A stretch of 64,000 bases of DNA from Tsukamurella ocularis (GTDB taxonomy: Bacteria; Actinomycetota; Actinomycetes; Mycobacteriales; Mycobacteriaceae), in contig NZ_JANUCJ010000006.1 in assembly GCF_024807615.1 (NCBI RefSeq), positions 60,737 to 124,736 of the forward strand, read 5' to 3'. The first letter of the stretch is position 1, and each line of letters starts with the position of its first letter. The translations under genes and the position numbers were made by a program. This document shows, one piece after another, positions 15,940 to 23,669 of this stretch. The notes under the pieces are model-generated. The model had not been told where the DNA came from. It did no database searches and saw nothing but the letters and a program-made list of their open reading frames with translations.

Positions 15940-18648
15940 TTAGTGCGCGGCATCGTCCCAGCTGCGGCCGTAGCCGACGGAGACCTCCAGCGGGACGGAC
16001 AGCTCCGCGGCGTTGCCCATCGTGTCGCGCACCAGGGCCTCCAGCTGATCCCGCTCCCCCGCGGCCACCTCGAGCACGAGCTCGTCGTGCACCTGGAGCA
16101 GCATGCGCGAGGTCAGACCGGCGGCGGCGATCTTCTCCTGCAGGCGGATCATCGCGACCTTGATGATGTCCGCGGCGCTGCCCTGAATGGGCGCGTTGAG
16201 CGCCATCCGCTCGGCGGCCTCGCGGCGCATCCGGTTGGTCGACGTGAGATCCGGCAGGTACCGGCGACGGCCGTAGATGGTCTCCGTGTACTCGTTGCGC
16301 GTGGCCTCCGTGACCACGTCCTGGAGGTAGTCGCGCACCCCGCCGAAGCGGGCGAAGTACGCCTCCATCTGGTCCTTCGCCTCGTCGCGCGAGATCTTCA
16401 ACTGCGCGGCGAGGCCGAAGGCCGAGAGCCCGTAGGCGAGGCCGTACGACATCGCCTTGACGCGGCGACGCATGTCGGGCGTGACCTCGTCGATCGGGAC
16501 GCCGAAAGCCTTGGAGCCGACGAAGTTGTGCAGGTCCTCACCAGTATTGAAGGCCTCGATGAGGCCCTCGTCGCCGGAGAGGTGCGCCATGATCCGCATC
16601 TCGATCTGGCTGTAGTCGGCCGTCATCAGCGTCTCGTAACCCTCGCCCGCGACGAAGGCGTGCCGGATCTGCCGGCCGGCCTCGGTGCGCACCGGGATGT
16701 TCTGCAGGTTGGGGTCGGTCGACGAGAGCCGGCCGGTGGCCGCCACGGTCTGGTTGAACGTTGAGTGGATCCGCCCGTCCGAGGCGACCGTCTTGAGCAG
16801 GCCCTCGACGGTGACCTTGAGCCGCGTCGCGTCTCGGTGCTCCAGCAGGTACTGCAGGAACGGATGCGGCTCCTTCTCGTAGAGCGCCTCGAGCGCCGCC
16901 GCGTCGGTGGTGTAGCCGGTCTTGGTCTTCTTCGTCTTCGGCAGGCCCAGCTTCTCGAACAGGATCACCTGCAGCTGCTTGGGCGAACCGAGGTTGATCT
17001 GTTCCCCGATCTCCTCGAAGGCCGAGGCCTCCGCGGCGCGGATCCGCTCGCTGAACTCGCTGTGCAACGACTCGAGGTGCTCCGTGTCGACCGCGATGCC
17101 GGTGGATTCCATGACGTCCAGCACGCGGAGCAGCGGCAGTTCCATCTCCGCGAGCAGCGGTCGCGACTCGATGTTGTCCAGCTCGCCGTCGAGCGCGTCC
17201 GCCAGGTCGGCGACGGCACGGGCCCGCAGGATCGCCTGCTGCGCCTTCTCTCCCGCCGAGTCGTCCGGATCGTCGAGGAGCGAGAGCTGTGAGTCGTCGC
17301 CTGCGGCCTCGACGCGCAGCTCGCGGTGCAGGTACCGGACTGAAAGATCGTCGAGGTTGAAGGTGCGCTGGCCGGGGCGCACCAGGTACGCGGCGATCGC
17401 GGTATCCGACGTGAGGCCGCCGAGCGTCCAGCCGCGGCTGGACAGCGCGTGCATGGCCCACTTGGCCTCGTGCACCGCCTTGGGCTGCGCCTCGTCGGCC
17501 AGCCAGGCGCCGAGCGCGGCCTCGTCGTCCGGGGTCAGCGAGGAGAGCTCGATGTAGCCGCCCTCGCCGTCGGGAGCCGCAACCACGACGGCCTCCGCGT
17601 CACCGTCGACCACGACCTCCGGGCCGATGACGCCGAGCCCGGACCGCGCACCCGAGGCGCCGTGCTCCGCGAGCCACTCGGCGACGGTGCCCGCCGCGAC
17701 GATGCCGCCGGAGATCTCGAAGCCCTCGTCGGCCTCCGGCTCTGTGCTGGCGAGCTCGGTGAAGATCCGCTCACGGAGCACCCGGAACTCGAGGTCGTCG
17801 AAGAGCTGGTGGATGGCCTCGCGGTTCCAGGGTTGCAGCGCCAGGTCCTCAGGCGCGTAGGGCAGCGTCATGTCCCGCACCATCTCGGTGATCTGCCGGT
17901 TGAGCTGCACCGTCGCGAGGTTCTCGCGCAGCGAGTCGCCGACCTTGCCCTTGACCTTGTCGACGTTCGTGACCAGGCCCTCGAGGTTCCCATACTCGCG
18001 GATCCACTTGGCGGCCGTCTTCTCGCCGACGCCCGGGATGCCGGGCAGGTTGTCCGACGGGTCGCCCCGCAGCGCGGCGTAGTCCGGGTACTGCGCCGGG
18101 GTGAGTCCGTACTTGGCCTCCACCTCCTCGGGCGTGAACCGGGTGAGGTCCGAGACGCCCTTGCGCGGGTAGAGGACAGTGACGTCGTCGTTCACCAGCT
18201 GCAGCGCATCGCGGTCGCCGGTGACGATGAGGACCTTGAACCCCTGCTCCTGGGCCCGGGTGGTCATCGTGGCGATGATGTCGTCCGCCTCGAAGCCCTC
18301 CTGCGCCATGGTGGGGATGCCCATGGCGCCGAGGACGTCCTTCACCACGTCCACCTGACCGCGGAAGTCGTCCGGAGCGGAGCTGCGCTGCGCCTTGTAC
18401 TCGGGGAACATCTCGGCACGGAAGGTCTGCCGGGAGACGTCGAAGGCCGCGGCGACGTAGCCGGGCGCCTCCTCCTTGAGCAGCTTGATCAGCATCGACG
18501 TGAAGCCGTACACCGCGTTGGTCGGCTGCCCCGACTTGGTGCGGAAGCGGCCACCGTCGAGCGGGAGAGCGAAGAAGGCGCGGAACGCCATCGAGTGCCC
18601 GTCGATCAGCAGCATCGTGGGCTTGGTCGAGGAGTTCGCTGAAGTCAC
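15940..18648 (-). CDS. polA: DNA polymerase I
   Basis: 902 residues, the usual Pol I length. The N-terminal 5'-3' exonuclease carries LLIDGHSMAFRAFFALP and the PGVGEKTAAKWI helix-hairpin-helix. A middle 3'-5' exonuclease-like region lacks the usual proofreading acidic motifs, as in mycobacteria. The polymerase has motif A (MTADYSQIEMRIMAHLSGDE), motif B (RRRVKAMSYGLAYGLSAFGL) and motif C (LLQVHDELVLEV). It fills gaps and removes RNA primers in repair and replication. The location near rpsA and coaE matches Mycobacterium. Confidence 0.97.
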   Translation of the reverse strand: MTSANSSTKPTMLLIDGHSMAFRAFFALPLDGGRFRTKSGQPTNAVYGFTSMLIKLLKEEAPGYVAAAFDVSRQTFRAEMFPEYKAQRSSAPDDFRGQVDVVKDVLGAMGIPTMAQEGFEADDIIATMTTRAQEQGFKVLIVTGDRDALQLVNDDVTVLYPRKGVSDLTRFTPEEVEAKYGLTPAQYPDYAALRGDPSDNLPGIPGVGEKTAAKWIREYGNLEGLVTNVDKVKGKVGDSLRENLATVQLNRQITEMVRDMTLPYAPEDLALQPWNREAIHQLFDDLEFRVLRERIFTELASTEPEADEGFEISGGIVAAGTVAEWLAEHGASGARSGLGVIGPEVVVDGDAEAVVVAAPDGEGGYIELSSLTPDDEAALGAWLADEAQPKAVHEAKWAMHALSSRGWTLGGLTSDTAIAAYLVRPGQRTFNLDDLSVRYLHRELRVEAAGDDSQLSLLDDPDDSAGEKAQQAILRARAVADLADALDGELDNIESRPLLAEMELPLLRVLDVMESTGIAVDTEHLESLHSEFSERIRAAEASAFEEIGEQINLGSPKQLQVILFEKLGLPKTKKTKTGYTTDAAALEALYEKEPHPFLQYLLEHRDATRLKVTVEGLLKTVASDGRIHSTFNQTVAATGRLSSTDPNLQNIPVRTEAGRQIRHAFVAGEGYETLMTADYSQIEMRIMAHLSGDEGLIEAFNTGEDLHNFVGSKAFGVPIDEVTPDMRRRVKAMSYGLAYGLSAFGLAAQLKISRDEAKDQMEAYFARFGGVRDYLQDVVTEATRNEYTETIYGRRRYLPDLTSTNRMRREAAERMALNAPIQGSAADIIKVAMIRLQEKIAAAGLTSRMLLQVHDELVLEVAAGERDQLEALVRDTMGNAAELSVPLEVSVGYGRSWDDAAH

Positions 18649-18683
18649 ACCGGCAGTCTAGTGATCGCCCCCGACAGCTTCCG

Positions 18684-19118
18684 TCAGGTCGCTGTGGGCG
18701 GCAGCTGGGGCCGCACGACGACCGTGTCGGCGATGCGTCGCTCCAGGTCGGCGACGTCCGCGGTCGCGGACTCGACCGCCGGGGCCTTCTCCGCCTCGGG
18801 CAGCGCGGCGATGGTCACGAGCCGGTCGTCGAGTTCCTGGGCGGCGACGGTGAGCGTGACCTGTGCGTCCAGTTGCGCCGCGGACAGCACGCCAGCGGGC
18901 TGATCGAAGGCGCGCAACGCCTTCCGGATGCGGCGGTGCAAGCGCGCCTCGGGGACGTGCGAGCCGGACCAGGACAGCGGGGCGCGCGACGGGAAGGGCA
19001 TGGCGGCCTCGGCCTGCTGCTGCCGGCGACTGTTGCGCACGAGCGCGACCGCGAAGCCGGTGGCCGCGAGCACGGCCAGCACGACGACCGCGAGCACCGC
19101 AACGATGATCCACGACAT
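18684..19118 (-). CDS. Single-pass membrane protein, third gene of the SPFH / zinc-ribbon operon
   Basis: 144 residues: an N-terminal membrane segment (SWIIVAVLAVVVLAVLAATG), then a soluble, mostly helical domain (KALRAFDQPAGVLSAAQLDA; ELDDRLVTIAALPEAEKAPA). The ATG at 19118 is preceded by a GGAGGAACG-type ribosome site. No family was recognised. It follows the zinc-ribbon protein by 26 bp and is the last gene of a three-gene unit; the place occupied by YdjH in B. subtilis is comparable, but the sequence does not look like YdjH. Confidence 0.6.
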   Translation of the reverse strand: MSWIIVAVLAVVVLAVLAATGFAVALVRNSRRQQQAEAAMPFPSRAPLSWSGSHVPEARLHRRIRKALRAFDQPAGVLSAAQLDAQVTLTVAAQELDDRLVTIAALPEAEKAPAVESATADVADLERRIADTVVVRPQLPPTAT

Positions 19119-19144
19119 GACGTTCCTCCTCGCCGCCGCGGCGG

Positions 19145-20401
19145 CTACCCGCCGCGGGCCTGCATGTACAGGTACACCGCCAGCCCGACCAGCAGCAACC
19201 CGAGGGTGACGGCGAAGGCGATCTTGATCGCGCTCCACGGTCGCTGACCTTGCACTTCGCCGGTCACGCCGTTGACGAAGACCTGGAAGGGCCTGCCTCC
19301 GAAGGTGACGGTGAGCAGCCACACCGGCATCAGCAGGTAGAGGAAGTCGATCGACTGGTACATCGGGGTCATCCGGCTGATCCGCTGCTCGTCGCCGCCG
19401 ATGTCACGGCGCACCGTGTTCTCGACGATGCTCTCGATCCGCGGCCGCGCCTGCGCCTCGAAGACCTGCGCCGCGTCACCGTCGTAGGTGCGCGCCAGGT
19501 GACCCGCCACGAACTCCGGCGTGTAGGTGACGGACTGTTCGGTGGGCCAGGGCTCGAGGTCACGGACGCGGTCGGAGTCAAGCCCCGTGTTGGCGGACTC
19601 GGCGAGCTGCCGGATGCTGTCGTGCACCCGCCCGCTCGCCGGATACCAATCGGTGTAGGTCTCGATGTTGCCGTCACGGTCGCGCCGTGTCCGTCGCTCG
19701 CCTCGTGCCCCCGAGTAGTCGGTGGTCACCTCGGCGTCGTAGCTGTAGTACGAGAGGTAGACGCTGGTGAACGAGCCGAGCACGCGGTACTTCTTGAACT
19801 CGCGCGGCGCGAACCATCGGCTGTCGACCCAGGATTCGATGTTCTGCCGCGCCTGGTCCTCTCCGACCCGCAGCGGCAGGATGCCGTCGACCGGGAGCCG
19901 CGCGGGCGCGACCTGCACGTCGGTGCGCTGGATCGGGGTGTTGCAGTACGGGCACCGCACGGCTGTGAGGGTGCCGCTGAACAGCGTGTGGCCGCCGCAG
20001 TTCTGGCACACCACTTCGTGGTCGACGACGGGCACCTGCTCCGACGACGCGGCACGTGCGTAGAGCGCGTTCATGGTGGGCCCCAGCGGATGCGGTACCA
20101 GGGACTTGCTCGTGTCGAGCAGCACCGGGTAGGTGCTGCCGCAGCTCGGCGAGCGCAGCTTCCCGATCGCGGGGTCGTAGACGAGGGCGTCGCCACAGTT
20201 GCCGCACGGGTAGGTACGAGTCTGCTCTGTCACCTGCAGCATCTCGCGATCGTTCGCCGACGGTACGCCCGGCACGAGCTGGTGGGGTCGTGCCGGCTCG
20301 GGTTCGACGGGGCGCGGCGGGCGCGGCGGTCCCGTGGGATCCGGGCGCTGCTGTTCGGGTTGCCACCCGGGGCTACCTGGCAGCGGGGGCGGCGTCGTCA
20401 T
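19145..20401 (-). CDS. Zinc-ribbon membrane protein (YdjG-like)
   Basis: About 418 residues. A Pro-rich N-terminus is followed by two zinc-ribbon-like units: YPCGNCGDALVYDP...SPSCG (residues about 64-90) and VVCQNCGGHTLF...VRCPYC (about 130-155). Later come a mixed domain and two C-terminal hydrophobic segments (FLYLLMPVWLLTVTF; IAFAVTLGLLLVGLAVYLYM). The layout resembles TFIIB-type zinc-ribbon proteins such as YdjG. The first ribbon has Ser where the third metal-binding Cys is expected (RSPSCGS), so it may not bind zinc. The ATG lies 2 bp after the SPFH gene stop. Confidence 0.75.
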   Translation of the reverse strand: MTTPPPLPGSPGWQPEQQRPDPTGPPRPPRPVEPEPARPHQLVPGVPSANDREMLQVTEQTRTYPCGNCGDALVYDPAIGKLRSPSCGSTYPVLLDTSKSLVPHPLGPTMNALYARAASSEQVPVVDHEVVCQNCGGHTLFSGTLTAVRCPYCNTPIQRTDVQVAPARLPVDGILPLRVGEDQARQNIESWVDSRWFAPREFKKYRVLGSFTSVYLSYYSYDAEVTTDYSGARGERRTRRDRDGNIETYTDWYPASGRVHDSIRQLAESANTGLDSDRVRDLEPWPTEQSVTYTPEFVAGHLARTYDGDAAQVFEAQARPRIESIVENTVRRDIGGDEQRISRMTPMYQSIDFLYLLMPVWLLTVTFGGRPFQVFVNGVTGEVQGQRPWSAIKIAFAVTLGLLLVGLAVYLYMQARGG

Positions 20402-20403
20402 GG

Positions 20404-21549
20404 CTACGACCGAGGCGGCAGCGGCGGCGTCTGCCCGAACAGGGACGCCAGGGCGGGCACCTGCCCGGCCGGGGTCCAGCCGGTCAGCGCGGGCGTCCAG
20501 ACGAGGGTCTGCGGGGTGAGGTTCAGGGTGCGCAGTTGTTCGATCGGGAAGGGCCCGGCGGACTGCCCATTCTGCTCGACGTGGAAGACCTGCGCGGTCG
20601 GCAGCGGCGGCGGGCCGGGTTGCGCCGCACCGGGGCCCGGTTGCGCGCCCTGAGCCGGGACCTGCTGGTTCTGGAAGTTCTGGGCGAATTGCTGCCCCAT
20701 GGCCATGCCCATGCCCGCGCCGAGGAAGTCGCTGGCCCCGCCGCCGCCCTCGTTGGTGGCGGCGCCGAGCATCGCGTCGGCGGCGCGGCCCTGCTGGAAC
20801 CGGTTCATATCGCCGACGTTGCCGTAGTAGCCCTTCTCCTCCAACCCGCGCGCGACGCCGCGGGTCATGGCCTGCGTGATCTCGTCGGGGAGGGAGATGT
20901 TGAGCTCGATGGCCTCGCACGCCAGTCCGTACTGCTGGTTGATCTTCGACTGCACGTAATCCTGCAGTTTCGCGGCGAGTTCCCGCTGCCGGGCCTGCAG
21001 GTCGATCGCGCCCACCCCGGTCTCGATGAGCATCTCGGAGAAGGCCGTGGTGATGGTGCGGCGGAGCAGCTCGGCGATCTCGTCCGAGTCGACGTTGGAA
21101 TCGGTGCCGATGACCTGCCGCAGGAAAGTGGGCGAGTCGACCACCCGCACGACACAGAGCCCGTTGGCGCGCACCTGGACCATGCCGAAGTCCTGGTCCC
21201 GGATGGTGATCGGGTTCGCGGTGCCCCACCGCAGGTCGGTGATGGGGCGGGTGTTGACGAAGTAGACCTCGCTGCGGAACGGGCTCTTGAAGCCGTGCGG
21301 CCACCCCTGCAGCGTGGACATGACGGGCATGTTCTCGGAGACCAGCTGGTAGTTGCCGGGGCCGTACCGGTCGGCGAGCTGTCCGCGGTAGACGAACAGT
21401 GCCTCTTGGCCCTCACGGACGATGAGCTGCGCACCGTTCTTGATCTCGTTGTTGTAGCGCGGGAACCGCCACGCCATCGTCGAGCGGTTGTCCTCCAGCC
21501 ACTCGATGATGTCGACGAGTTCGCCCCGGACCCGGTCCATGATGCCCAT
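20404..21549 (-). CDS. SPFH-domain protein (YdjI / virion core protein-like) with C-terminal GYF_2 domain
   Basis: About 381 residues. MGIMDRVRGELVDIIEW and RYNNEIKNGAQLIVREGQ are the typical start of COG4260 SPFH proteins. The SPFH fold extends to about residue 260; a Gly/Gln/Pro-rich linker follows, and the end (VFHVEQNGQSAGPFPIEQL ... TLVWTPALTGWTPAGQVP) is a GYF_2-like domain. In B. subtilis, YdjI with YdjG and YdjH forms a membrane platform that recruits a PspA-like protein. A similar stress-related membrane role is inferred. No pspA homologue is in the window. Confidence 0.8.
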   Translation of the reverse strand: MGIMDRVRGELVDIIEWLEDNRSTMAWRFPRYNNEIKNGAQLIVREGQEALFVYRGQLADRYGPGNYQLVSENMPVMSTLQGWPHGFKSPFRSEVYFVNTRPITDLRWGTANPITIRDQDFGMVQVRANGLCVVRVVDSPTFLRQVIGTDSNVDSDEIAELLRRTITTAFSEMLIETGVGAIDLQARQRELAAKLQDYVQSKINQQYGLACEAIELNISLPDEITQAMTRGVARGLEEKGYYGNVGDMNRFQQGRAADAMLGAATNEGGGGASDFLGAGMGMAMGQQFAQNFQNQQVPAQGAQPGPGAAQPGPPPLPTAQVFHVEQNGQSAGPFPIEQLRTLNLTPQTLVWTPALTGWTPAGQVPALASLFGQTPPLPPRS

Positions 21550-21754
21550 CAGCGCTGCCACCCCTGTCGTCGTTGCCGTTCGGATTCCACGATAGCCACG
21601 CGCCTTGGCATCAGCTGAGCGCTCGCTGATGCCGGTTCGGATCGGGGCGATCTTGATCCGGCGTGTCGAACGCTTCGCCTCACATTCCCGTGGGCGACGT
21701 CATACGCTGCATCCGGCCCCGACGACGGGGATCACCACGAGAAAGGCGCTCCAG

Positions 21755-21940
21755 ATGGCAGGCAAGTTCGAGGTGTACGAGGACAACGCCGGCAAGTTCC
21801 GGTTCCGGCTCAAGGCCGGCAACGGAGAGGTCGTGGCCTCGGGCCAGGCCTACGCATCGCGCAAGGGCGCCCACGACGGTGCGGCCGCGGTCGCGCGTGC
21901 CGCCGAGGGCGCGAAGGTGGTCGACGTCGACAAGGAGTGA
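21755..21940 (+). CDS. YegP-type DUF1508 protein
   Basis: A 61-residue protein: AGKFEVYEDNAGKFRFRLKA is the DUF1508 signature, followed by NGEVVASGQAYASRKGA. Single-copy DUF1508 proteins are small alpha/beta proteins of unknown role. The ATG at 21755 has GAAAGG upstream; the longer open frame upstream is not codon-biased like a gene. It is monocistronic and lies just before the MerR-type promoter. Confidence 0.8.
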   Translation: MAGKFEVYEDNAGKFRFRLKAGNGEVVASGQAYASRKGAHDGAAAVARAAEGAKVVDVDKE

Positions 21941-21958
21941 GCCGCTGACCTGCGGCGC

Positions 21959-21989
21959 TTGACCTTGACATCGTGACAGGGTCTGGAAT
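21959..21989 (+). promoter_or_regulatory. MerR-type promoter and operator for the HEAT / MerR-HEAT gene pair
   Basis: A -35 TTGACC (21959-21964) and a -10 TGGAAT (21984-21989) are separated by 19 bp, the overlong spacer typical of MerR-activated promoters. The spacer region holds an inverted repeat, GACCTTGAC / GACAGGGTC (one mismatch), at 21961-21983. It lies about 32 bp before the HEAT-repeat gene whose partner encodes a MerR protein, so autoregulation is likely. Confidence 0.75.
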
Positions 21990-22021
21990 CGAGCCACCGA
22001 CGATTCAAGGAGGTGGCCACC

Positions 22022-22654
22022 ATGGCCCGGACCCTGCTCGATCATCAGAACGCCTCGATCCGCCTGCGCGCGGCCCTCGACGCCGGGACTTCCCCCGGGA
22101 GCGTCGACGCCGCGGCGCTCGTTGCGCGCTGCGCGGTCGAGCCTGACTTCTTCGTCCGCGACATGCTCACCTGGGCCCTGACCCGGCTGCCCGCCGCGGC
22201 GACGTTCCCGCTGCTCCGCGCCGAGCTCGCCTCCCCGGTCGCGCAGGCCCGGAGCCAGGCGCTGCACTCGCTGTCGAAGATCGGCGGCGCCGAGTCCGCG
22301 GCCGCGTTCGGTGAGGTCCTGGCCCTCGCGGGCGACGCCGACGACGAGGTCGCGAAGGCGGCATGGCGCACGGCCGGGGCGCTGGCTCCGGACGCCGAAG
22401 CCCGACGGTCCGCCGCCCGCGCTCTGGTCGGACAGTTAGGTCGCGGCGGTGCGGAGACCCGCCGGAGCCTGAGCCGGGCGATCATCGCGTTCGGCGACGA
22501 GGGCGTCGCCGAGCTCCGAGACGCACCCACGGCGACGGGCGCCGCACGGGAGCACGTGGCGCAGACCCTGCAGCTGCTCGAGGACCCGGATTCCGGGTTC
22601 GCAGGCTCGGTGCACGAGGCGCAACGGGTGGCGGCCCTCGGCCGACCGGAGTGA
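22022..22654 (+). CDS. HEAT-repeat protein
   Basis: A 210-residue all-helical protein with HEAT/PBS-lyase-like repeats (FVRDMLTWALTRLPAAATFP; PVAQARSQALHSLSKIGGAE; DDEVAKAAWRTAGALAP). Such repeats form protein-binding solenoids. The ATG at 22022 has an AGGAGG ribosome site 8 bp upstream, clearly favouring this start. It is 28 bp upstream of a MerR regulator that carries its own HEAT repeats and shares its MerR-type promoter. A physical interaction between the two is an inference. Confidence 0.75.
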   Translation: MARTLLDHQNASIRLRAALDAGTSPGSVDAAALVARCAVEPDFFVRDMLTWALTRLPAAATFPLLRAELASPVAQARSQALHSLSKIGGAESAAAFGEVLALAGDADDEVAKAAWRTAGALAPDAEARRSAARALVGQLGRGGAETRRSLSRAIIAFGDEGVAELRDAPTATGAAREHVAQTLQLLEDPDSGFAGSVHEAQRVAALGRPE

Positions 22655-22682
22655 CCGACGGGACGGACGGGACGGACGGACG

Positions 22683-23669
22683 ATGCAGATCGGCGAGGTG
22701 GCGCGGCGCTCCGGCGTCAGCGCGCGGATGCTCCGGCACTACGACGCGCTAGGACTCGTCCGGCCGTCCCAGCGGTCGTCGTCGGGGTACCGGGAGTACT
22801 CCGACGACGACATCCGCCGGATCTTCCACGTCGAGAGCCTCCGTTCACTGGGGCTGTCGCTCAAGGAGATCGGCCGCGCGCTCGACGACCCTTCGTTCGC
22901 GCCGGATCACCTGGTGGCCGACATGATCGCGCGGAGCCGGGAGCGCATCCGGCTGGAGACCGAGCTGCTGGAGCGGTTGCGCCAGGTCGCGGCCACCGGG
23001 CCTACCGGCTGGGAGCAGGTCCTCGACGTCGTGGGCCTGCTCTCCCGGCTCGACAGCGCCGCTCCCGCCGCGCGGCAGCGCGCCGCGCTCACGAGCGCGG
23101 GCCGGGCTCCCACCGACGCGCTGGCCGAGGCCCTGCTCAAGGAGGAGAGCACCAATGTGGCGGGCGCCCTGCGCTGGGCACTGGCGCAGGCCGGCGGCGA
23201 GGACCTCACTCCCCTTGTCGACGCGCTCGATTCCCCCGATCCGGCCGTGCGGCACCGCGCCGTCCTGGCTCTCGCCGAGGTCCCCGGTCAGGACGGGGCA
23301 CTGCGATCCGTGCTCGACCACGACGATGGTGCGGTGCGCGTGGTCGCCGCCGTCGCCCTCGGTGGGCGCGGCGATGCCACGGCCGCGCCGCAGTTGCTGC
23401 GCATGGTGTGGGAGGGCGAGAAGGACGTCGACGCCGCGGAGTCGCTCGGGGCGATCGCGGCCGCGGATCCCGCCGGGGAGACGATCAGCGCTGAACTCGC
23501 GGCGCTCGCCCGGGATTCGGGCGACTACCCGGTGCGCCAGCGAGTGGTGCAGGCCCTCGCGGAGATCCCCACGGCCGGCGCGGTGGAGGCGCTGCGCGAA
23601 CTCGCCGCCGACGCCGACGCGCGGATCGCGGGCACCGCCGCGTTCATCCTGCGGCGGACGGCTCGCTGA
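22683..23669 (+). CDS. MerR-family regulator fused to HEAT repeats
   Basis: 328 residues. Residues 1-110 are a MerR DNA-binding domain and dimer helix (MQIGEVARRSGVSARMLRHY; GYREYSDDDIRRIFHVESL). From about residue 125 to the end is a HEAT-like solenoid (DPAVRHRAVLALAEVPGQDG; GAVRVVAAVALGGRGDATA; YPVRQRVVQALAEIPTAGA) in place of the usual short effector region. It presumably binds the 19-bp-spacer promoter in front of the upstream HEAT gene. Its last 26 bp overlap the end of the convergent phospholipase gene. The signal it senses is unknown. Confidence 0.85.
   Translation: MQIGEVARRSGVSARMLRHYDALGLVRPSQRSSSGYREYSDDDIRRIFHVESLRSLGLSLKEIGRALDDPSFAPDHLVADMIARSRERIRLETELLERLRQVAATGPTGWEQVLDVVGLLSRLDSAAPAARQRAALTSAGRAPTDALAEALLKEESTNVAGALRWALAQAGGEDLTPLVDALDSPDPAVRHRAVLALAEVPGQDGALRSVLDHDDGAVRVVAAVALGGRGDATAAPQLLRMVWEGEKDVDAAESLGAIAAADPAGETISAELAALARDSGDYPVRQRVVQALAEIPTAGAVEALRELAADADARIAGTAAFILRRTAR

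Noticed and set aside
19145..21304. A 719-codon frame suggesting one giant zinc-ribbon protein
   Set aside because: The first 300 codons are antisense-like noise inside the SPFH gene; the ATG at 20401 with a 2-bp gap fits the operon and the protein family.
22655..22682. GGGACGGAC-type short repeats between the HEAT and MerR-HEAT genes
   Set aside because: A few copies of a GGAC-rich unit, too short to count as a repeat element; may simply serve as ribosome-site sequence.
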